A stretch of DNA of 64,000 nt, from positions 1,315,118 through 1,379,117 of the forward strand of contig CP073341.1 in assembly GCA_018141785.1 (NCBI GenBank). Reading direction: 5' to 3'. The translations under genes were made by a program, and so were the position numbers. The notes under the pieces were generated by a model that was not told the origin of the DNA, ran no database searches, and was given only the letters and a program-made list of their open reading frames with translations. Positions 9,558-18,346 of this stretch are shown here, in pieces. This DNA is from Candidatus Paraprochloron terpiosi LD05. Its GTDB lineage: Bacteria; Cyanobacteriota; Cyanobacteriia; Cyanobacteriales; Prochloraceae. Position 1 is the first letter of the stretch. Every line of letters begins with the position of its first letter.

Positions 9558-10589
9558 TTATTTTAGTAAAGTTTGTAAAGCTTCTTTCATTTCTTCTTTG
9601 GTAGTTGTGGCTGTACCAAACTTACGCACTACAATGCTAGCAGCTAAATTGCCTAAGACAGTTGCTTCCCAAAAAGATGCTCCAGCACATAAACTTAAGG
9701 TTAATCCTGCTACTACAGCATCCCCAGCTCCAGTAACGTCAAAAACGATTGTGCGGTTAAAGGCAGGAATGTGGGAGTGTTGGATGGATCCAGATTCATG
9801 AGAAAATAAACTCATTCCCTCCTCTCCTCTGGTAATCAAAATGTGCTGGGCTTGAGTTAATTGGAGTAAATCTCTTCCTCCTTGGAGCAAGGATTCATTA
9901 TCTTTCATGGAATATCCTACTGCTTGTTCTGCTTCGGGGAGATTGGGGGTAAATATGGTGGCTCCAGTATAGCGCTGCAAATCTTTTTGCGCGTCTACAA
10001 CGATTCTGTGGTGAGATAATCCGGCGCGAATCGTTTGTTCCGTCAACACTCCGTCTCCATAATCGGAGCAAACCACTGCATCTACTGTTGCTAATTCACT
10101 CCTAATATAGGATTCTAAGGATTGTTGGATGTCTAAATCTGGTACTTCGTCTGATTTTCTGTCTACTCTGACGATTTGCTGCGTTACAGATTGGCGAGCA
10201 TGTGCTGCTATTCTCGTTTTTGTTACTGTTGGTTGATTTGGAGCGATGATGATTCCCCTAGTATCGATTCGGGCTGCTGCAAAAATATTCAGTAATGCCT
10301 CTCCTGGGATATCTTTACCTATTATACCAGCTACTTTGACTTGTCCTCCCAATTTAGCTAGATTATAAACTGCATTTGCTCCACCACCCGGTATTTGTTC
10401 TGTTTTTTCGTGACGTAGAATTAAAACGGGGGCTTCTCGGGAAATCCGCTCTACTTCCCCTGTGAGAAATTCATCTAAGGTTAAATCGCCGATAACTAAT
10501 ATTTTGGCTGAGGAGAAGCTATCTATGAGTTGAAATAATCTCTGGGCTGAGGAAGCTAGTTGTTGGGAGAAGGAGTTTGGTTCAGTCAT
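9558..10589 (-). CDS. PfkB-family sugar kinase, HldE/RfaE kinase-domain type
   Basis: This 343-residue protein has the ribokinase/PfkB fold. The N-terminal signature reads GGGANAVYNLAKLGG, and the C-terminal ATP/catalytic motif DVTGAGDAVVAG contains the base Asp. Other segments (LVIGDLTLDEFLTGEV, REAPVL) are typical of the heptose-7-phosphate kinase domain of HldE. The adenylyltransferase half of bifunctional HldE is absent, so this is a stand-alone kinase. It likely phosphorylates a heptose-7-phosphate for surface polysaccharide synthesis, but the substrate is inferred from similarity only. Confidence 0.82.
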   Translation of the reverse strand: MTEPNSFSQQLASSAQRLFQLIDSFSSAKILVIGDLTLDEFLTGEVERISREAPVLILRHEKTEQIPGGGANAVYNLAKLGGQVKVAGIIGKDIPGEALLNIFAAARIDTRGIIIAPNQPTVTKTRIAAHARQSVTQQIVRVDRKSDEVPDLDIQQSLESYIRSELATVDAVVCSDYGDGVLTEQTIRAGLSHHRIVVDAQKDLQRYTGATIFTPNLPEAEQAVGYSMKDNESLLQGGRDLLQLTQAQHILITRGEEGMSLFSHESGSIQHSHIPAFNRTIVFDVTGAGDAVVAGLTLSLCAGASFWEATVLGNLAASIVVRKFGTATTTKEEMKEALQTLLK

Positions 10590-10599
10590 TGTTTTGAGT

Positions 10600-10650
10600 A
10601 ATGTTTCACTCCGAGGCCCAGAGGCACAGAGGTAGGGTGGGCATTGCCCA
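10600..10650. repeat. dispersed CAGAGGCACAGAG-type repeat
   Basis: The sequence CCGAGGCCCAGAGGCACAG, followed by a GTAGGGTGGGCATTGCCCA hairpin-like element, lies between the HNH and kinase genes. Both motifs recur at other intergenic sites of this window (near 28.37, 35.36, 37.85, 51.73 and 54.92 kb). Confidence 0.55.
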
Positions 10651-10652
10651 TC

Positions 10653-10898
10653 TCAGCTATAATAACGCTTAAAGCGAGGATCGTAATAGTCTTTTTTCCG
10701 TCTGTTACAGTTTTCACAAAGGGTTTGTAAGTTGCTCATGTCGTTACTTCCTCCTTTGGCTAAGGGGATAATATGATCCACAGTGAGGGTTGTTTGTCGG
10801 TTGGTTTTACCGCAACTTCGACATTTATAGTTATTGCGCTCAAATACATATTCTCTCACCGCTTGTGGTATGGGTATTCTGGGGGTTTTAGTTACCAT
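10653..10898 (-). CDS. HNH endonuclease
   Basis: The protein (81 residues from the chosen ATG) carries two zinc-knuckle pairs (CRSCGK and CENCNRRK) around the HNH core. The core reads DHIIPLAKGGSNDMSNLQTLC, with the metal-binding His in VDHIIP. The frame is open upstream to a possible start at 10955, but relatives begin close to TPRIPIPQAVREYVF, so I prefer the ATG at 10898. Small HNH proteins of this kind are common in cyanobacteria and their biological role is not known. A dispersed repeat lies just downstream of its stop. Confidence 0.78.
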   Translation of the reverse strand: MVTKTPRIPIPQAVREYVFERNNYKCRSCGKTNRQTTLTVDHIIPLAKGGSNDMSNLQTLCENCNRRKKDYYDPRFKRYYS

Positions 10899-10970
10899 TT
10901 TCGGTTGGAGTGGGTGGGAAGTGGTGATGCACGGTAATGGTATATTACTACTCAAACCCTAATCACAGCT

Positions 10971-11462
10971 TTATTCGCCAAAAATAAATTTAGCAATTCC
11001 ACCTAAAACAACCAGGAAAAAACCCGTGCATACAGCTACGAAGCTAGCACGACTCACCCACACTAAGTCTCCAAGTCTTTTTTCTAAACCTGTTAGAGTA
11101 GCGTCTACCTTAATAATTTTTTTATCTAAATCATTGACTTTCTCACTGGTTTCTTGAATTTCAGCTTTTAGCTCACTTCTTAGTTTCTCACTGGTTTCTT
11201 GAATTTCAGCTTTTAGCTCACTTCTTAGATTTTCACTGGTTTCTTGAATTTCAGCTTTTAGCTCACTTCTTAGTTTCTCACTGGTTTCTTGAATTTCAGC
11301 TTTTAGCTCACTTCTTAGATTTTCAGTGGTTTCTTGAATTTCAGCTTTTAGCTCACTTCTTAGATTTTCAGTGGTTTCTTTAACGTCACCTTTTAGCTGA
11401 TTAACGTTATTATTTACGGCGTTAATTAATTGTTCCAATCTTGCCAAGTTAGAGTCTGTCAT
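10971..11462 (-). CDS. coiled-coil protein with 15-residue repeats and a C-terminal membrane anchor
   Basis: I choose the ATG at 11462 because AAGGAGG stands 5 bases upstream; an ATG at 11543 would add 27 residues without a good ribosome site. The 163-residue product has a short N-terminal helix, then about five copies of a 15-residue unit (ETSEKLRSELKAEIQ and variants), a KVNDLDKKI helix, and one C-terminal membrane helix (about 139-158). A strict 15-residue period (15/4 = 3.75 residues per turn) fits a slightly right-handed or nearly straight coiled coil rather than a heptad one. The function is unknown; it looks like a tail-anchored rod or tether. Confidence 0.75.
   Translation of the reverse strand: MTDSNLARLEQLINAVNNNVNQLKGDVKETTENLRSELKAEIQETTENLRSELKAEIQETSEKLRSELKAEIQETSENLRSELKAEIQETSEKLRSELKAEIQETSEKVNDLDKKIIKVDATLTGLEKRLGDLVWVSRASFVAVCTGFFLVVLGGIAKFIFGE
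11141..11380. repeat. 45-bp minisatellite inside the coiled-coil gene
   Basis: Five 45-bp units start at 11141, 11186, 11231, 11276 and 11321, and a partial one starts at 11366. They are nearly identical at the DNA level, differing at only a few positions (tctcactgg/tttcactgg/tttcagtgg). The near identity indicates recent unit duplication or homogenisation, so copy number should vary between strains. Confidence 0.9.
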
Positions 11463-11622
11463 GGTTTCCTCCTTTTCTTTCTTATTGAGAACCTCAGGGT
11501 GAGATTGGTGTTCTACTTTCGGCGCAATTTCTGGTCCGGCCATTTTTTGACTCCATTGTTTCTTATCTTATTATATACTATCATATATCGACAATCGCAA
11601 GAAATCCTTTGTTTCCAGGTTT

Positions 11623-11997
11623 TTAACTACCATTTTCATTCAGGGAGCGACGAATATCATCTAAGGGGGATTCCTGTTTTTCTCGTTTTTCCTCATCATA
11701 GCATGTTTCAATGACAAATTGTATTTTCAATTTCCCTTTTTTCCAACCTCCTCCACTTTGCTGAAGTCCTTCACATTCTGGTTCGCCAAACAAATTAGTA
11801 TCAAAATGCAGGGGAACGCCTATGCTCCCAAAGTATTCCCGCACGTCTTCCCAAAGGGTTTTGTCATATAGTTTGTTGAAGGCTTCCTTTAATTGCCTAA
11901 CTGTGTTAATATATCCTTTTAAAGAAATAACGTCTCCATCTTCTAAAATTAATGTTTCAATGCGCTGCACTGTCTTCTTATCCTCAGTATCGCTCAT
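11623..11997 (-). CDS. KGK-domain protein (intact copy)
   Basis: This 124-residue protein begins MSDTEDKKT. Its C-terminal half carries QQSGGGWKKGKLKI, the Gly-Trp-Lys-Lys-Gly-Lys core that names the cyanobacterial KGK family (PF08872), and it ends with SPLDDIRRSLN. The function is unknown. A second, broken copy lies 0.1 kb upstream on the same strand with the same first nine residues and the same C-terminal motifs, so the pair arose by tandem duplication. Confidence 0.82.
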   Translation of the reverse strand: MSDTEDKKTVQRIETLILEDGDVISLKGYINTVRQLKEAFNKLYDKTLWEDVREYFGSIGVPLHFDTNLFGEPECEGLQQSGGGWKKGKLKIQFVIETCYDEEKREKQESPLDDIRRSLNENGS

Positions 11998-12098
11998 TTT
12001 TATCTCTTTTATTTACTATGGTTGGTTTTGGAGGGCGATCGCTCTACAAAACGAGGAATGAAGGCTGTAGCCCGCAATTCATGAACGGGCGATCGCCA

Positions 12099-12467
12099 TT
12101 ACAAGGAGCGACGAATATCATCTAAAGGCGATTCTGACTTTTCTGGTTTTTCCTCATCATCCCATGTTTCCAGGATTAGTTTTATTTTAAATTTACCTTT
12201 TTTCCAACCTCCTCCACTTTGCTGGAGGATTTCACAATCGAAACCTTCGAGCAAATTCAGATAATTGCTTTCGAGGATTTGATAGTCTATTTTAATTCCT
12301 CTACTTGACAACATTTCACTAATTTTTTGGCATAATTTATCGTCATGTACTGCTTTCTTCAATTTAATAATTTTCTAGGTATTTTCTCCCAAACAAATGA
12401 CGTCGTCTTCATCACATTCTAACAGGTCAAAGCCCGGGTTTGTCTTCTTATCCTCGGTATCGCTCAT
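12099..12467 (-). pseudogene. KGK-domain paralog interrupted by an in-frame TAG
   Basis: From the ATG at 12467 the frame encodes MSDTEDKKT (identical to its neighbour's start) and an acidic segment. It then meets TAG at 12377-12375 after 30 codons. The same frame continues without further stops through GGGWKKGKFKIK to SPLDDIRRSL at 12099. A TTG at 12362 could restart translation just after the stop, giving an 87-residue protein that keeps the KGK motif. The first half has diverged more from its paralog than the second. It may be a pseudogene, a truncated but used gene, or (less likely) a readthrough gene. Confidence 0.7.
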
Positions 12468-12526
12468 AGTTAACTCCTTTATTTACTACTGTTGGTAATT
12501 TTAACATATCAGACTTGTTTTGGGCC

Positions 12527-14917
12527 CTACAGATCCACAGCTGGTAATTGATGTTGGTAGAATTCCAGAGCTTGTAAAGACTGATTAATTCCCTCTACCG
12601 CATTATTATAGGCGGCTATGTTATCGGTTAAATCAGCTTGTAACTGTTCATTGCGCCGAATCTTTTCCTCAGCTTCTTCCTCCAAGGTAGACTCCAAATA
12701 AGCACGAGCATGAGCATATTGTTGTAGGATAGCATCTTTTTGTTCCTCCGCCATGGGTAATAAGTGAGTTTTCAGGGTTTGATTAATGGTTTGGCGGAAA
12801 TGGCGACGAATAGTAGCGGATATCTTGGGTTCAAAATCCAGCTTTAATAATTGACGAATGGCGGGTTCCGCTTCTATCATGGTTTCGCAATCGTAACCTT
12901 GGGAAGTCTGTTGTAAAGTTTGCCGTAATTGATAAATGGAAAAGGTTCCTTCATCGTAAAAACTAGGACTTTCCCTCACGTACCTGTCGCACTCTGTTCG
13001 CGCTTCGCTCATTAAAGCAAATTTCACTTGCTCTTCCAACCGTTCCAATTGCTGTTCAATTCCCCCCTCATTCCCCAACATGCGATATAATTTGCCGTAA
13101 TATTCCGATTGACGCACTCGCTGTATTAACCGTTGAAAGAAGCTGGAAACGAGAACTGTTGTACTCTCTACCAACACTTCTTCTAAGTCATTGGCGAGAT
13201 AGTAGAATGCTTCTACTAAGACAGCCAGTAAAGGGGCGGTAGCATTGCGAGGATGACTGCTGGTGGCGCGACTATAAGCATGGGCAACGGAGAAGGATTG
13301 AATTAACTTATCCAGACGATTGACTAACTTTCCTTTTAGTTGCTGAAAGTCCCCTTCAAATGCCTTATCCTCCCCCGCTACTACGGAATTAACTTCAGCC
13401 TCAATATGGTGGCAAAATGCAGCCCCCACTCCTTGTAACTCCTGGTTGATCCGGGCTAACTCTTGAGCCTTCATTTGCTCTATTTCCCGAGGTTGGCTAT
13501 CTAATTCCCGGTATTGAGCCTGGTAATATTGCCGTAAGCTAATACAGAGAGGTTGAAGTTCATCGGCTAAACTAGCAAATAGCTGGGGACGTTTTTCTTC
13601 CGTCAGATAACGAGTGATCCCCTGGCGAAATTCTTCAATGCCACTATCGGCAATTAACTGTTGCTGGAGAGGAGTTCCCCACTCTTGAAGAATCCTCACA
13701 TAGTTCTCATTGGGAGTTTGGTAACCATTGACGGAAACTTTAAAGTTAGTGCGAGTCAGTTTCCCGGAGTTAGCACAGTAATTGTTAAACTCGCTCACAA
13801 ATTGAGGAGTTTCCTCCTTTCCCCCTAAACCTTTCACACTCTCAGCAAAAATAGAGTCTAAACCAAATCTATCTTCGGAGCTGGTATATTTAAGCTGACT
13901 GCCATAGAAACCCAGCAAACCGCTAGTTTGATACAACCGAGGAGTATCCCGAAACTCAGTTTGAATCAGACGCTCCAATCTTTGACGCAGTTGAGCATTG
14001 TACCAAGTTTCGTCAATGCGGTTAAAGACATAAAAGACTCGCTCGCCAATACCCACATTAGAGCGCATTTTTTCCAGCAACTCCGTTTCTTCTTTCGTCA
14101 TATCCCCCGCAGCAGCTGGTTTGAGCACACAAATAACTGCGGAAGTTTCAGGAGCTTCGATTTTGCTATAGGTTAATTCCGCATCCTTCTCCACGGGAGC
14201 ATCAATTCCTGGTAAATCCACGAAAACATTGCCATCCTCTAATAAAGGATGATGACAGTAATATTGCAACCGCTTCAGAATCGCACTATTACTCCCCCGA
14301 CGAGCATAACTTGCTGCTTCAGAGAGGTTGGAGAAGTTCAACTGCTCCATAGAATAGGTTTTATTCATGGTGGGGTGAAGGCGATCCTTGTTCTCGTAAT
14401 ATCCCTTCAAAAGCAGCTGGAGTGCTTTAGCTTGTTTAGCTTTCTCCGACTTGCTTTCACCACCTTGAATCTCAATAATGGTATCACAGGCGTTCTGGAG
14501 CAGCGTTTTAGTTTCTTCACTGGCGATACTATCTAATATTTTTAGTTCTAACTGCTGACAGAGGGCGTCAGCGGTTGCAAACACTTCCTCTTCACTCAAG
14601 AAAGTCAGCACCACCCTTTCTTCTTCTTCCTGGGAAGCATATTCAATATAACATTCCGTTCCCGTAGCATGTCCCTCTGCACTATAAAGCAGCTCTCGCT
14701 CCAGTAGCGCATTGATAAGCATAGACTTCCCAGCACTAAAAGCACCCCCAAAGACAATTTCAAATTTAGGAGAAACCACCTTCCGCAGTGCCGTTTCAAT
14801 AGCAGTAGTATCCTGCTGCATTCTCAAAGATGGTTCTCGCTCCAGCAGTTCCAGCAAATTATTCACCCAGTCTTGCAGATTTTCCCACTGAGATAATGTT
14901 TCACCCATATCCACCAT
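12527..14917 (-). CDS. bacterial dynamin-like GTPase
   Basis: This 796-residue protein has a complete GTPase domain. G1 is GAFSAGKS (residues 58-65), the G2 Thr lies in HATGTECY, G3 is DLPGID and G4 is FNRID. Long helical segments (about 430-800) follow, as expected for the neck and trunk of a dynamin-like protein, with a hydrophobic stretch near residues 580-605 that could be the membrane paddle. GAAGGAG lies six bases before the ATG. Bacterial dynamin-like proteins remodel or protect membranes. The partner gene often found in pairs is absent, and the nearest neighbours are the KGK genes and an RDD membrane protein. Confidence 0.88.
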   Translation of the reverse strand: MVDMGETLSQWENLQDWVNNLLELLEREPSLRMQQDTTAIETALRKVVSPKFEIVFGGAFSAGKSMLINALLERELLYSAEGHATGTECYIEYASQEEEERVVLTFLSEEEVFATADALCQQLELKILDSIASEETKTLLQNACDTIIEIQGGESKSEKAKQAKALQLLLKGYYENKDRLHPTMNKTYSMEQLNFSNLSEAASYARRGSNSAILKRLQYYCHHPLLEDGNVFVDLPGIDAPVEKDAELTYSKIEAPETSAVICVLKPAAAGDMTKEETELLEKMRSNVGIGERVFYVFNRIDETWYNAQLRQRLERLIQTEFRDTPRLYQTSGLLGFYGSQLKYTSSEDRFGLDSIFAESVKGLGGKEETPQFVSEFNNYCANSGKLTRTNFKVSVNGYQTPNENYVRILQEWGTPLQQQLIADSGIEEFRQGITRYLTEEKRPQLFASLADELQPLCISLRQYYQAQYRELDSQPREIEQMKAQELARINQELQGVGAAFCHHIEAEVNSVVAGEDKAFEGDFQQLKGKLVNRLDKLIQSFSVAHAYSRATSSHPRNATAPLLAVLVEAFYYLANDLEEVLVESTTVLVSSFFQRLIQRVRQSEYYGKLYRMLGNEGGIEQQLERLEEQVKFALMSEARTECDRYVRESPSFYDEGTFSIYQLRQTLQQTSQGYDCETMIEAEPAIRQLLKLDFEPKISATIRRHFRQTINQTLKTHLLPMAEEQKDAILQQYAHARAYLESTLEEEAEEKIRRNEQLQADLTDNIAAYNNAVEGINQSLQALEFYQHQLPAVDL

Positions 14918-14965
14918 TAGTCACTCCTTCATAATAAGTCTACCTCCTCTCCCGGAGCGTGAAAC

Positions 14966-15499
14966 TTACCTTCTCACTCTATCCTGAAACTGTCCCCACA
15001 ACCGTTTCAGACGCAAATCCAGGGAAAAACCGCGACGAGTTTGGACTACAATAGTTTCCCCAATGCGATCGTGTAAAGCTTGGTTCAGCTCCTCGTCGGT
15101 AAAAGCAACGCCACAATCAGCTAATAAAGGAGAAATCAAAAGTAGCATCGTCATCCCATTATGAAAATTGATCCTCAAACCCATCGCCCCTAATAAAGCA
15201 GCAAAACCCACTATCCCCTCCCGTTTAGCTAAAGATACCAATCCAGGAACCCGATTAAACCGAGAATCAATCGCCTTCATATCTAACGCCCAACGCCCCA
15301 GACTCTGACCTTTATTTCTTTCCACCACCACCACTCGTAACAGCAGCCAACCGAGGATAAACAGCAACCAGAAGGGGGCAAAACCTAGGGCAGAAAAGAG
15401 GGAAACGGTGGTAAAATCGATGGCAAAAGCACCTATTCTCCTAGAATAGGGAACTTTAGGGAAACGTCGCTTCGTTGGCTTATTCGTATATTCGTACAT
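14966..15499 (-). CDS. RDD family membrane protein
   Basis: From the ATG at 15499 the product is 177 residues. SRRIGAFAIDF is the R-D part of the RDD signature, two or three hydrophobic helices follow, and KGQSLGRWALDMKAID is the second half of the motif. The C-terminal domain is soluble and Arg-rich. The frame is open 18 codons further upstream (15553), but relatives begin near MYEYTNKPTKRRFPKVP. RDD proteins are thought to transport small solutes or ions; no substrate can be assigned. The gene lies downstream of the dynamin-like gene's promoter region on the same strand. Confidence 0.8.
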   Translation of the reverse strand: MYEYTNKPTKRRFPKVPYSRRIGAFAIDFTTVSLFSALGFAPFWLLFILGWLLLRVVVVERNKGQSLGRWALDMKAIDSRFNRVPGLVSLAKREGIVGFAALLGAMGLRINFHNGMTMLLLISPLLADCGVAFTDEELNQALHDRIGETIVVQTRRGFSLDLRLKRLWGQFQDRVRR

Positions 15500-15605
15500 T
15501 GAGGTTAATTTGTCTAATGTTTCGCCGCCGGCATTAATCAATGGCGGCGGCAAAGGCGCAAAGGGGATATGGTGTTATATTATAAGATAATAGGTAGAAA
15601 TAAAG

Positions 15606-16490
15606 ATGAGATTCATTAGTCCCAAAACCGACTTCGCTTTCAAAAAAATCTTTGGCTCGGAACAAAGCAAAGATATCCTCATTAGCTTCCTGAATGCTAT
15701 TATATACTCGGAGGAAGATCAAATCCAGGATTTAGACATCATAGATCCCTATAATGCACCTAGTATAGTAGACTTAAAGGATAGCTACTTAGACGTGAAA
15801 GCAGTGCTCAATGATAAAACCAAGGTTATTATTGAGATGCAGGTAGAAAGTGTAGAAGGGTTTCGCAAACGGGTAACCTATAATTTAAGCAAAACCTACA
15901 GCAACCAGTTGGAAACCGGAATGGGATATTTGCAACTAAATCCCGTCATTGCTTTAACCATCACTGACTTCAATATGTTCAAGAATACAAAAAAAGTCAT
16001 TTCTCGGTTTTCTTTTATAGATGAAGAGGAAGGGTTTGTTTATCGAGATGAAGAAATGAAAATGGTGTTCGTGGAACTGCCAAAATTTAAGAAAGAATTG
16101 GAAGAATTGGAAAGTATAACGGATAAGTGGATATATTTTCTCAAAGAGGCCCCTAGTTTGCAAATAATACCGGAAACCATGGAAACCGTACCACCTCTCA
16201 AAAAAGCTATGGAAATAGCACAGCGGGCGCAATTAAGTCTTCAAGAAGAGGAACGACTCCACAAACAAGAGGTATTTTTTCAAGACCAAAAGGGGGTAGC
16301 AATAAAAGCACTACTTGAGGGGGAAAGGAAAATAATCTTCCGTCAGCTACAGCGACGTTTTGGTACAATTGAAGAGGAGGCGATCGCCTTGATAGAAAAA
16401 TTGTCCCCAGAAAACTTGGAACTTCTAGGAGACGCAATTTTGGAGTTTAATGGGTATGAAGACCTGTTAAATTACCTGCAAGACCATTAA
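15606..16490 (+). CDS. Rpn family recombination-promoting nuclease / putative transposase
   Basis: This 294-residue protein begins MRFISPKTDFAFKKIFG, the standard start of the PD-(D/E)XK 'Rpn' family. The nuclease core follows (YLDVKAVLNDKTKVIIEMQ, with the acidic and E-x-Q residues). The C-terminal 50 residues (RQLQRRFG ... LEFNGYEDLLNYL) resemble the DUF4351 tail common in cyanobacterial members. E. coli Rpn proteins nick DNA and promote RecA-independent recombination. The ORF looks intact. Many copies per genome are normal in filamentous cyanobacteria. Confidence 0.85.
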   Translation: MRFISPKTDFAFKKIFGSEQSKDILISFLNAIIYSEEDQIQDLDIIDPYNAPSIVDLKDSYLDVKAVLNDKTKVIIEMQVESVEGFRKRVTYNLSKTYSNQLETGMGYLQLNPVIALTITDFNMFKNTKKVISRFSFIDEEEGFVYRDEEMKMVFVELPKFKKELEELESITDKWIYFLKEAPSLQIIPETMETVPPLKKAMEIAQRAQLSLQEEERLHKQEVFFQDQKGVAIKALLEGERKIIFRQLQRRFGTIEEEAIALIEKLSPENLELLGDAILEFNGYEDLLNYLQDH

Positions 16491-16658
16491 ACGTCGAAGT
16501 AGTGGCAGGCGCAAGAGATGATGGCGCCCGCCCGGACGTAGGGTTCAGGACACATTCCTAAGAGAAGTTAAAGATAAGACCGCTTAGTCGGGGATCAACA
16601 TAATATCGAAACAATACCGAGGATTATTGTTACAAGCTATCAAACCAGAGGAAAATCC

Positions 16659-18284
16659 ATGACAATAGCCGTAGCTAAAGAGATCCAAACAGGTCAAGAA
16701 CCTAAAATGGAACCCAAAAAAGCGAAAAAAATCGGCATCCCGAAAGAAATCTACCCCGATGAACGGCGGGTAGCCGCCACCCCAGACACAGTGAAAAAGC
16801 TACAGAAGCTGGGGTTTGAAGTGCTCATTGAATCCGGTGCAGGAGAAGCAGCTAATTTTCAGAACCATGCCTACTCCGAAGCAGGCTGTGGTATCGTTGC
16901 CGACACGGAAACTCTCTGGGCTAATGCAGATATCCTGCTGAAAGTCCGTGCTCCTCAAATGCACCCCACTCTAGGGAAGCACGAAGCAGAATTGCTGAAG
17001 AGCAACCACACCCTAATCAGTTTTATTTGGCCAAGTCAAAATCCCGAATTGCTCGACAAACTGGCAGCCACCAATGCATCAGTTCTCGCTATGGACGCGG
17101 TACCCCGAATAAGCCGTGCCCAAAAGCTGGATGCTCTGTCATCCATGGCCAATATTGCTGGCTATCGGGCTGTAATTGAAGCTGCTAACAACTTTGGTCG
17201 CTTCTTCACCGGACAAATTACTGCTGCGGGAAAAGTACTCCCTGCGAAAGTAATGGTCATCGGTGCTGGTGTTGCTGGACTGGCTGCCATCGGCGCTGCT
17301 AGAAGTTTAGGAGCCATTGTCCGTGCTTTCGATACCCGTCCTGTAGTGAAAGAGCAGGTGGAAAGTCTCGGAGCAGAATTCTTGGAATTGAATTTCCAAG
17401 AGGACGGCAGCGGACAGGGGGGCTATGCCAAGGTGATGAGCAAGAAATTTATCGCAGCGGAAATCGCTTTATTTGCTCAACAAGCCAAAGAAGTAGATAT
17501 CATCATCACCACAGCCCTCATTCCCGGTAAAAGAGCACCTCTGCTCATCACCGAAGAAATGGTGTCCAGCATGAAAGAGGGTTCTGTGGTTGTAGATCTA
17601 GCCGCAGAACAGGGAGGCAATTGTGCTGTTACCAAACCCAATGAAATCTACCGCTACAAAGGAGTTACCATCATTGGTTTGACTGATTTACCTTCCCGCA
17701 TGGCCACTCAAGCCAGCCAACTTTACGGCAGCAATCTTTGCCATTTGCTCACAGAGATGGGGGGTTCAGAGAATTACAAAATTGACCTGGAAGACGAGGT
17801 GATTCGGGGCGCTTTAGTACTCCACGAAGGGAAAATCACCTGGCCCCCACCCCAGCTTTCTCAGCCAGCACCGCAACCAGTAGCCTCCTCCCAACCCAAG
17901 GTTCATACACCTAAGGAAGAGTCCGCCACCACAAAATCCAAAGCCAACACAGGTTTGTTATGGATACTTTTGGCAGGAAGTGCTCTGTTTGCTCTAGGAG
18001 TAGGGGCGCCCAGTTCCTTCCTCTCTCACTTCACCGTGTTTGTCCTGGCCTGCTTTGTGGGCTGGCAAGTAATCTGGAACGTGTCCCCAGCCCTCCATAC
18101 ACCATTAATGAGTGTCACTAATGCCATCAGTGGTATCATAATTATAGGAGGTATGCTTCAGATTTCAGGAGCACCCACTTCACCCACCACTATCCTCGGA
18201 GCGATCGCTGTTTTGGTAGGGACAATCAACATTTCTGGCGGCTTCCTCGTCACCCAAAGAATGCTCAAAATGTTCCAAAAATAA
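16659..18284 (+). CDS. pntA: proton-translocating NAD(P)+ transhydrogenase, alpha subunit
   Basis: This 541-residue protein combines the soluble NAD(H)-binding domain I and the membrane domain II. Domain I (about residues 24-400) includes [16 protein letters not shown], the Rossmann [13 protein letters not shown], and [14 protein letters not shown] Pro/Gln/Lys linker leads to three helices from about 427. It exchanges hydride between NADH and NADP+ driven by protons and supplies NADPH. It is followed by pntB after 62 bp. The first nine residues (MTIAVAKEI) look like a second version of the domain start that follows at residue 24 (KIGIPKEI), joined by a Lys-rich linker. Confidence 0.93.
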   Translation: MTIAVAKEIQTGQEPKMEPKKAKKIGIPKEIYPDERRVAATPDTVKKLQKLGFEVLIESGAGEAANFQNHAYSEAGCGIVADTETLWANADILLKVRAPQMHPTLGKHEAELLKSNHTLISFIWPSQNPELLDKLAATNASVLAMDAVPRISRAQKLDALSSMANIAGYRAVIEAANNFGRFFTGQITAAGKVLPAKVMVIGAGVAGLAAIGAARSLGAIVRAFDTRPVVKEQVESLGAEFLELNFQEDGSGQGGYAKVMSKKFIAAEIALFAQQAKEVDIIITTALIPGKRAPLLITEEMVSSMKEGSVVVDLAAEQGGNCAVTKPNEIYRYKGVTIIGLTDLPSRMATQASQLYGSNLCHLLTEMGGSENYKIDLEDEVIRGALVLHEGKITWPPPQLSQPAPQPVASSQPKVHTPKEESATTKSKANTGLLWILLAGSALFALGVGAPSSFLSHFTVFVLACFVGWQVIWNVSPALHTPLMSVTNAISGIIIIGGMLQISGAPTSPTTILGAIAVLVGTINISGGFLVTQRMLKMFQK

Positions 18285-18346
18285 ATTAATGATGTTAAAA
18301 CACCCAACATCATTATCCATCTGCGTTCATCTGCGGTTCAAAAAAT

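Noticed and set aside
11141-11380. Regular repeats that could suggest a CRISPR array
   Set aside because: Units are contiguous at 45 bp with no unique spacers and translate in frame as a 15-residue coiled-coil repeat.
2009-12467. Reassignment of TAG as a sense codon, because two genes have in-frame TAG
   Set aside because: TAG is used as an ordinary stop by intact genes here (for example ycf46 and pntB), and other breaks use TGA, TAA and frameshifts.
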